Source: an uncultured Mucilaginibacter sp. (GTDB lineage Bacteria > Bacteroidota > Bacteroidia > Sphingobacteriales > Sphingobacteriaceae). Taken from it: a stretch of 11,303 nt of DNA. The translations under genes were made by a program, and so were the position numbers. A model generated the notes under the pieces. It made no database searches, was not told where the DNA came from, and saw only the letters and a program-made list of their open reading frames with translations. The DNA is taken from NCBI RefSeq assembly GCF_946479965.1, contig NZ_CAMLHX010000084.1, positions 1 through 11,303 of the forward strand, read 5' to 3'. Within the stretch, counting starts at the first letter, position 1; the number at the start of each line of letters is the position of its first letter. Of this stretch, positions 7,008 to 11,303 are shown piece after piece.

Positions 7008-7442
7008 ATGGATACTTCATCAAATCAACTTTCGTTTTCAACCCTTACAGGTGTTTACCCTGCAACTCGGTTAGCTTCCGGTTTAGCAATCAATACCGAT
7101 ACTTTGGTAGCAACCGGGGCCAGTCATGCCAGTATTGTACTGGATGTTTTGTTTCGCAATCTGGATGTAAGCAATGCGCGAAACTTCGACATTATAATTT
7201 GCACGACCGGGTCAAACGCAACAAACGAGAACAATAGGGTCCAAATCAGCGTACCTGCAAACTCAGGTAATAATGGTTCAACATCTCTAGCATCTCTGGC
7301 GGCTAACGCACCCTCTTTGTTTGACATGGATCTGGCGGGGAACCGCGTTTTAACATTGGAAAGCGGCATATCTATTTATGTAAGGAATAAAGCCGCGTTA
7401 ACAGCTGATATTTATATCACCGTAAAGTTGAGGAGTTTCTAA
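7008..7442 (+). CDS. Small fibre-associated protein of unknown function
   Basis: I recognise no family. The 144-residue protein lacks cysteine pairs, signal peptide and membrane segments. It alternates hydrophobic strands with Asn/Ser/Gly loops (for example ASIVLDVLFRNLDV 40-53, RVLTLESGISIYVRN 112-126, ADIYITVKLRSF 133-144), so a single beta-sandwich is likely. It starts two bases after the fibre stop codon and ends one base before the adhesin start, so all three are probably co-translated and may form one receptor-binding assembly. It could be a fibre tip, a chaperone of the fibre, or a decoration protein. Its frame differs from that of the fibre and a stop (6981-6983) lies upstream in it, so it is unlikely to be a frameshifted fibre end. 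Confidence 0.7.
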   Translation: MDTSSNQLSFSTLTGVYPATRLASGLAINTDTLVATGASHASIVLDVLFRNLDVSNARNFDIIICTTGSNATNENNRVQISVPANSGNNGSTSLASLAANAPSLFDMDLAGNRVLTLESGISIYVRNKAALTADIYITVKLRSF

Positions 7443-7443
7443 A

Positions 7444-9300
7444 ATGATGGGTGTATCGACAACGCCGTTTAATTTGACTGCGATTCGGAAGTTTACTGTA
7501 TGGTATACAGCAAGGAATGGCAACTGGTACGACGCCTCGACATGGATAAGCAATGGTAAAAAACGTAGCAAATATCCAAAAAATGGAGATACCGTTTATA
7601 TAAGTCATAATGTTTTGATCGATAGCATAAGTTTTGGTCAAACTATATCAGTTCGAGATCTATTTATAACCGTTGGTGGGAAATTGCGATATACAGGACC
7701 AATTCAGCCAATAATCAAAGTAAATGGAATTCTTGACAATGCTGGAGAAATAGATTTTACCGGGGGAAACGCGCGGGTTCTTTTGTACGGCTATATAAAT
7801 AAGCTAGGTACTTACACATACGGAACAAGTTGCATTGAATATGCTGGAACTGGAGAACAAGCCATAGATTGCACCGTCTCTTACTACGACTTAAACACAA
7901 GTGGTGGGGGAATAAAAATATGCACAGGTGACTTAAACGTATATGGGACCTTAAGTCCACAATTTGGTGTCTCTGGAGTTGGGATAGACTTCAAAGGATA
8001 TAATAGCTTTGTAAACCTTACTGGCGGTGGGGCGATGTATAAATCGCTAAATACAGGTAGGGCAATATTCGCAGGCCTTGCGAAGGTAAACGTCAATAGC
8101 ACTTGGGACTTCAGAGGTAACGGGGACGTTGAATTTAGAGGAGGCTGGATAACAGGAAATGACGATAGTTATTCGTTTTATACCGGTACAGGCAATTACT
8201 ATTTTACTACAAACAATCAATCAGTATTAAGGTCCTATATCCCAACTCAATTTAGCACTTGGAAATGCAATGTATTTATTGGTGCAGGTATTGAGATAAC
8301 TTTAGGAGACGCAAGTAGTTTCATTGACATTGTTTTAGGCAATCCATCGAATCCTACAAATATCACGGGGCTTAGCTCGACATCTAAACTGATTTTAAAT
8401 AATGCTAGGGTTTTACAAACTCAATTAACCCCTCCGATGACAACAGGTATTTACGACACTTCCATAAGTGGTAAAACGAGTGTTTCAATCGGTTATTATT
8501 TCAATGTCGATTATAATTTGCCTGACATATATTATCCGAGCTTGGTTTTGCATGGTACAGGAAAGGCATCATTAATCGCTAATTTAAATGTAAATGGCAA
8601 TTTAATGATAGGAGGTTTTGGTCAATTAGCATACTTAGAGACGACAACGTTTAATGTAAGTGTTGATGGGACAGTTGGAGTTGGTGGAGGTTGTACATTT
8701 TCTAAAATTAGTGCAGGTTCATTATTATTCAAAGGGCAATTTGCGCCAGATCTTAACTCTAAAATAGTTTGGACTGGAAATCCAACTATCGAAAGCCGTG
8801 GAGGTATCAAAATAGGCACTAATGGTACATTCTCTGATTCGAACTTCAATTTCGGAAATAACACTTGGACTTTCACAACAAACAATCAGAATTTGTTTGT
8901 TTACTATCTTCCTGCTTTTGCCATGATAAATCCTGTAGTTATAAATGACATTACATTAACTATCGGATCTAACGGCGGATCTAACAGCGATGTTAGGTTT
9001 GATAACACAATAAACGGGACGACTAGTAACTCTAAGTTATCAGTAGCCGCTAATTGTCGCTCAAGGTTTAATAATCCTATCGCTCCAATGACTACTGGGC
9101 AATTTAGTTTTTCTTTGGGAAGTTTCCAGAATTATGAATATGCGGGAAGCCAACAGGTGACAGGCGGCACTTACGGAAATTTAACGCTTAAAGCGTCTGG
9201 AACTAAAAAGTTGTTAAACAACGTTTCTGTTCTAAACAATTATTCTTTAGTTGCCCCAGCGCTTCTAGATACAAATGGGTACAACTTAACTAATCCGTAG
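7444..9300 (+). CDS. Modular beta-repeat adhesin / receptor-binding tail protein
   Basis: This 618-residue protein is nearly all predicted beta strand, rich in Gly, Asn, Ser and Thr, and probably folds as a beta-solenoid. The N-terminal 15-80 region contains TARNGNWYDASTW (22-34) then YPKNGDTVYI (44-53). This is the 'GNW.D.STW...P..GD.V.I' domain common at the start of Bacteroidota surface and phage fibre proteins. A module of about 220 residues then repeats: it begins at IEYAGTGEQA (131), again at NVDYNLPD (354) and again at YEYAGSQQV (564), each followed by a Y-x-x-L-x-x-x-G-x-x-K-x-L-type strand. FTTNNQ (254, 477) and PMTTG (331, 548) mark the first two copies. The third copy stops after about 55 residues, at the C-terminus. 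There is no signal peptide or secretion-sorting tail, so a virion part is likelier than a secreted adhesin. Two in-frame ATGs (7444, 7447) exist. Lines of this gene run about 28-43% G+C, below the head genes. Confidence 0.75.
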   Translation: MMGVSTTPFNLTAIRKFTVWYTARNGNWYDASTWISNGKKRSKYPKNGDTVYISHNVLIDSISFGQTISVRDLFITVGGKLRYTGPIQPIIKVNGILDNAGEIDFTGGNARVLLYGYINKLGTYTYGTSCIEYAGTGEQAIDCTVSYYDLNTSGGGIKICTGDLNVYGTLSPQFGVSGVGIDFKGYNSFVNLTGGGAMYKSLNTGRAIFAGLAKVNVNSTWDFRGNGDVEFRGGWITGNDDSYSFYTGTGNYYFTTNNQSVLRSYIPTQFSTWKCNVFIGAGIEITLGDASSFIDIVLGNPSNPTNITGLSSTSKLILNNARVLQTQLTPPMTTGIYDTSISGKTSVSIGYYFNVDYNLPDIYYPSLVLHGTGKASLIANLNVNGNLMIGGFGQLAYLETTTFNVSVDGTVGVGGGCTFSKISAGSLLFKGQFAPDLNSKIVWTGNPTIESRGGIKIGTNGTFSDSNFNFGNNTWTFTTNNQNLFVYYLPAFAMINPVVINDITLTIGSNGGSNSDVRFDNTINGTTSNSKLSVAANCRSRFNNPIAPMTTGQFSFSLGSFQNYEYAGSQQVTGGTYGNLTLKASGTKKLLNNVSVLNNYSLVAPALLDTNGYNLTNP

Positions 9301-9330
9301 ACGCACAAATTGTTTTGGGGCATCAATTTT

Positions 9331-9360
9331 AATCGATAGTATTAACAATACTTATTGATT
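9331..9360. terminator. Weak stem-loop between convergent genes
   Basis: AATCGATAGTATT (9331-9343) can pair with 9347-9360, with one bulged base at 9353 and one G-T pair, around a three-base loop. It lies between the adhesin stop and the glycosyltransferase stop and overlaps the latter (9352-9354). A bidirectional terminator is a fair guess, but the stem is AT-rich and no T-tract follows on either transcript. Confidence 0.35.
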
Positions 9361-10224
9361 AAAAAAAGCATCACGCCAAAACTGATGACGTATCGGACCA
9401 ATATAGTGCCTAGCAAGCCATTCTTTACCAATACTAAATCGTATTTTAAATTGACCATCGTAATTGAGTATATATTTTCTTGCAGATAAGCCGGAAATCC
9501 CAGCCTGTTTTTGCAAGTATGCAAAAATCGTTTGTTCACTTAGGTGTTCGGAATTTTCCACTAAAATCGGTAACAAACTTTGAATAATATCATGCTGTGT
9601 TTTGCTAAGTCTATTAATTAACATAAGTCCCGCACAGTAATATGGCTCTTCGTAAAGGCAGGAAAGTTGGGCTTTTTCTACAAGATTAAAGTCATAACCC
9701 GGTTGGTAATCATACTGCATATGTATATTCGTAGACCCATTTACGAGGCGCTCAATGTCAGAGTTTGGATCCCGCAACCATAATACGTCAGTGTCTCCAT
9801 AAACAAGTGGTTGGTTTAACTCCAATGTCTGCAAAATCGCAGCAAGTTTTAAACCCATTGGATTATTAATAGCAAATCTAACAAGGGAGTCATTTTTCTG
9901 TTCCTTGTGAAATTTAATACAATCTGACGCCAAAATTATCTTGAGCTTACAGGTGGGGTAAAGTAATAATATCTCGCTTATCTGGTTTTCCGGAAAACCA
10001 AAATCAAGATATACATACACAAAGGGCAAATTTTTAAACTGTTTTTGAATAGACAGCAGCCCTTGCTTTAAAAAAGGAAAATGCGTTGCGCCACAGAGAA
10101 CCGCGTAGTTAAATAAAGCGATAGGCTTGTCCCGAGGCGCTGGGGGGCGTTTGAGAGCCAACCAATTTTTATAAAACAGAATTGGGAAACGAAAGGCAAA
10201 ACTGTTATGCAGTTTTTTAAACAT
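9352..10224 (-). CDS. DxD glycosyltransferase (GT-A type)
   Basis: This 290-residue protein is a likely nucleotide-sugar-dependent glycosyltransferase that would add a sugar to a surface glycan. Hallmarks: a short N-terminal basic/hydrophobic stretch with no clear membrane segment; strand-helix repeats typical of GT-A folds; NNPMGLKLAAIL (120-131) followed by PLVYGDTDVLWLRDP (139-153), where D144-x-D146 is the metal-binding DxD motif; a CAGLMLIN strand (197-204); and EQTIFAYL (230-237). Near the end it has ARHYIGPIRHQFW (271-283), with a His that could complete metal or diphosphate binding as in related families. It is the only minus-strand protein gene and converges on the fibre operon. It may be a phage-borne surface-modification gene or host DNA. 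Its acceptor and sugar cannot be told from sequence. I do not assign a CAZy family number. Confidence 0.8.
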   Translation of the reverse strand: MFKKLHNSFAFRFPILFYKNWLALKRPPAPRDKPIALFNYAVLCGATHFPFLKQGLLSIQKQFKNLPFVYVYLDFGFPENQISEILLLYPTCKLKIILASDCIKFHKEQKNDSLVRFAINNPMGLKLAAILQTLELNQPLVYGDTDVLWLRDPNSDIERLVNGSTNIHMQYDYQPGYDFNLVEKAQLSCLYEEPYYCAGLMLINRLSKTQHDIIQSLLPILVENSEHLSEQTIFAYLQKQAGISGLSARKYILNYDGQFKIRFSIGKEWLARHYIGPIRHQFWRDAFFNQ

Positions 10225-10257
10225 ATTACGAATATAACCAAAATAAGCTTACGCTAA

Positions 10258-10599
10258 TCGAGGCAGAGAGCAACTACTGGTGTAGCTAGAATACCGCAAG
10301 CAATTTCCGCTTTATTTGCCTTAATATTTATCCTTTATGGAAAATTCACTAAAGAAACCGCGATGCGAAAAGGGCTTATTTTCTTGGGAACAGTAAGCTA
10401 CTCATTATACCTTATTCATTGGGATTTAGGCAGAGCGGCAGTTAGATTGTCAAGGCATTTGCCTATTATAAATAATATTGGTTTATTGAAGGTAGCGACC
10501 GGCCTTCTCTTTTCAATACTTTGCGCCTGGCGTCTTTATATAAGTATTGAAAAACCCTCTGCTAAATTGGCATCAAAACTTAAATATAAAAGAAGCTAA
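10258..10599 (+). pseudogene. C-terminal remnant of an acyltransferase-3 (OafA-like) membrane protein
   Basis: The ATG at 10363 would give 78 residues, but the frame stays open upstream to a stop at 10255-10257, and the upstream residues keep membrane-protein character (PQAISALFALIFILYG, 10294-10341), so homology runs past the ATG. The readable part holds LGTVSYSLYLIHW and CAWRLYISIEKPSAKL, the last two landmarks of acyltransferase-3 proteins, which normally have about 350-400 residues and ten membrane segments. Only the final two or three remain. Full-length members O-acetylate surface polysaccharides; this fragment cannot be active. It is divergent from the glycosyltransferase start, 33 bases away, which points to a deletion or insertion breakpoint close to 10225-10260. 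Lines here run near 33% G+C. A real short protein from the ATG cannot be excluded. Confidence 0.7.
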
Positions 10600-10669
10600 C
10601 ACCGGTACATCATGGCAATCTCTTGTCAAAAAACGAATTACAAATAACCGTCCTCTTAAATTTATTTTC

Positions 10670-11029
10670 ATGACTTTCTTATCCCTCCTGCCCTTGCTAT
10701 GCTCGGCCGCGTTTGGCACGCTTATAACTTTGCTGGCTACGCGTAAAAAAACAAGCGCCGAAACACAGCTTTTTAATACCGAAATTTACAGTACTATGCT
10801 GGGCGATCTGCGCGCGCAACTCAATATGCAAGGCGACCAACTAAAAAATCAGGCGCAACAGATCCTAAACCTGCAGAAAAAGGAGACAGAAAATGTCCGA
10901 ATCATATCCCTGCAACAAAAACGGGAGCGTGAACACCTTACCAAAATAAAGCGGCTGGAAACTACCATCCGCCAGATGGAAAGTCGGATCAATCATCTTC
11001 AGTATCAACTTTATGGAAAACAAGGCTAA
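10670..11029 (+). CDS. Membrane-anchored coiled-coil phage protein (holin/spanin-like candidate)
   Basis: This is a 119-residue protein with one N-terminal hydrophobic segment (TFLSLLPLLCSAAFGTLITL, 2-21), then RKK at about 25-27, then a charged, heptad-rich coiled coil from about 40 to the end. Small proteins of the form 'TM - R-K-K - x-AET - EIY-x-x-ML-x-DL - long coiled coil' recur in late regions of Bacteroidota phages, with unproven holin-, spanin- or anchor-like roles. The same frame is open back to an ATG at 10547, which would add 41 residues overlapping the acyltransferase remnant. I prefer 10670 because G+C jumps there (the line before is about 27%, the line after about 57%) and the hydrophobic segment begins directly after this Met. 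It would sit in the inner membrane. Ending 46 bases before the tRNA-Leu, it may mark the right edge of the phage element. Lysis function is inference. Confidence 0.62.
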   Translation: MTFLSLLPLLCSAAFGTLITLLATRKKTSAETQLFNTEIYSTMLGDLRAQLNMQGDQLKNQAQQILNLQKKETENVRIISLQQKREREHLTKIKRLETTIRQMESRINHLQYQLYGKQG

Positions 11030-11075
11030 AGCCTTACAGGCAGGGTTGAGAATAGATAAGTTTAAAAGAGAAAAG

Positions 11076-11159
11076 TGCCCGGAACGAGATTCGAACTCGT
11101 ACATCCTTACGAATGCCACCCCCTCAAGATGGTGCGTCTACCAATTTCGCCACCCGGGC
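11076..11159 (-). tRNA. tRNA-Leu (anticodon GAG)
   Basis: This is a complete 84-nt gene. Acceptor stem GCCCGGG pairs with TCCGGGC with one G-U at the base, and the discriminator is A. The D region reads TGGCGAAATTGGTAGACGC. Anticodon stem CCATC/GGTGG encloses loop TTGAGGG, giving anticodon GAG. A long variable arm (CATTC/GGATG) and a T stem ACGAG/CTCGT with loop TTCGAAT follow. The 3' CCA is not encoded. The long variable arm and G-A-G anticodon fix leucine. It reads CUC/CUU codons. Confidence 0.96.
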
Positions 11160-11173
11160 CTATAATTATTAAA

Positions 11174-11209
11174 TCCGGATGCTAAATCTAATTAGATTCA
11201 GTATCCGGA
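11174..11209. repeat. Near-perfect palindrome between the two tRNA genes
   Basis: Left arm 11174-11190 pairs with 11193-11209 around a 2-base centre, 16 of 17 positions including one G-T pair. A run of six T follows on the plus strand (11216-11221), as in an intrinsic terminator for a plus-strand transcript, whereas on the minus strand, where the tRNAs are transcribed, no T-run follows. It may be a spacer recognised in tRNA processing or a genomic repeat. Confidence 0.6.
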
Positions 11210-11226
11210 CCATTCTTTTTTAGATG

Positions 11227-11303
11227 TGCCCGAAGAGAGACTCGAACTCTCAAGAGACAATTCTCAACGGCTTCTGAGACCGCAACGTTTACCAATTTCG
11301 CCA
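11227..11303 (-). tRNA. tRNA-Leu (anticodon CAG), 5' end beyond the window
   Basis: This is a leucine tRNA missing only the first seven acceptor bases, which lie beyond the window edge. It starts at TGGCGAAATTGGTAAACGT (D region). Stem GCGGT/GCCGT encloses loop CTCAGAA, giving anticodon CAG for CUG codons. A long variable arm follows, then T stem GAGAG/CTCTC with loop TTCGAGT. The 3' acceptor strand is TTCGGGC with discriminator A and no encoded CCA. It lies upstream of tRNA-Leu(GAG) in the same direction, so the two are probably co-transcribed. Confidence 0.93.

Noticed and set aside
6947..7237. Overlapping plus-strand frame of 96 codons across the fibre end and the orphan gene
   Set aside because: Cys/Tyr/Asn-rich with no family resemblance; it overlaps two better-supported genes in other frames.
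7444..9300. Diversity-generating retroelement target in the adhesin
   Set aside because: No C-type-lectin-like ending, no template repeat and no reverse transcriptase in the window.
10225..10260. Bacteroidota-type promoter (TAnnTTTG) upstream of the glycosyltransferase
   Set aside because: A TTATTTTGG stretch is close but does not match the -7 consensus, and no convincing -33 TTG is correctly spaced.
10547..10669. Upstream 41-codon extension of the coiled-coil gene
   Set aside because: It overlaps the acyltransferase remnant, has low G+C unlike the rest of the gene, and the hydrophobic segment begins right after the Met at 10670. Kept only as an alternative start.

Overview
The window reads as the late (virion structural) end of a prophage or phage-like element in a Bacteroidota genome, most likely Sphingobacteriaceae (Mucilaginibacter/Pedobacter type). 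Reasons for that placement: start codons sit behind A-rich leaders with no Shine-Dalgarno; short palindromic or tandem repeats fill the gaps between genes; and the last tail gene carries beta-repeat motifs typical of Bacteroidota surface proteins. Genus level is inference.

Layout. Positions 1-57 hold the possible C-terminal end of an upstream gene. A head module follows on the plus strand: ClpP-like (S14) prohead protease with a long scaffold-like tail (151-1350), HK97-type major capsid protein with an inserted beta domain (1467-2675), an unassigned structural protein (2777-3361) and a portal-like protein (3442-4725). Each gap between these first genes carries a strong inverted repeat. A tightly packed run then follows with 28, 2, 2 and 1 nt between genes: neck/connector-like protein (4754-5362), collagen-containing tail fibre (5365-7005), small orphan protein (7008-7442) and a large modular beta-repeat adhesin or fibre (7444-9300).

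Positions 9352-10599 hold a minus-strand DxD glycosyltransferase and, on the plus strand, the C-terminal remnant of an acyltransferase-3 membrane protein. This stretch and the adhesin gene before it are poorer in G+C than the head genes. At about 10670 the composition rises again, at a small membrane-anchored coiled-coil protein of the kind found in Bacteroidota phage late regions. The window ends with two tandem minus-strand tRNA-Leu genes (GAG, then CAG, the second cut by the window edge). Their 3' ends face the phage genes, as expected if a tRNA was the integration site.

How the genes work together: the protease, scaffold tail, capsid, portal and connector would build and mature the head; the fibre, the small protein and the adhesin would form the host-recognition end; the glycosyltransferase and the decayed acyltransferase look like surface-polysaccharide modification cargo or a host remnant. 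No terminase, tape measure, integrase, endolysin or repressor is visible, so the element continues to the left or is incomplete.
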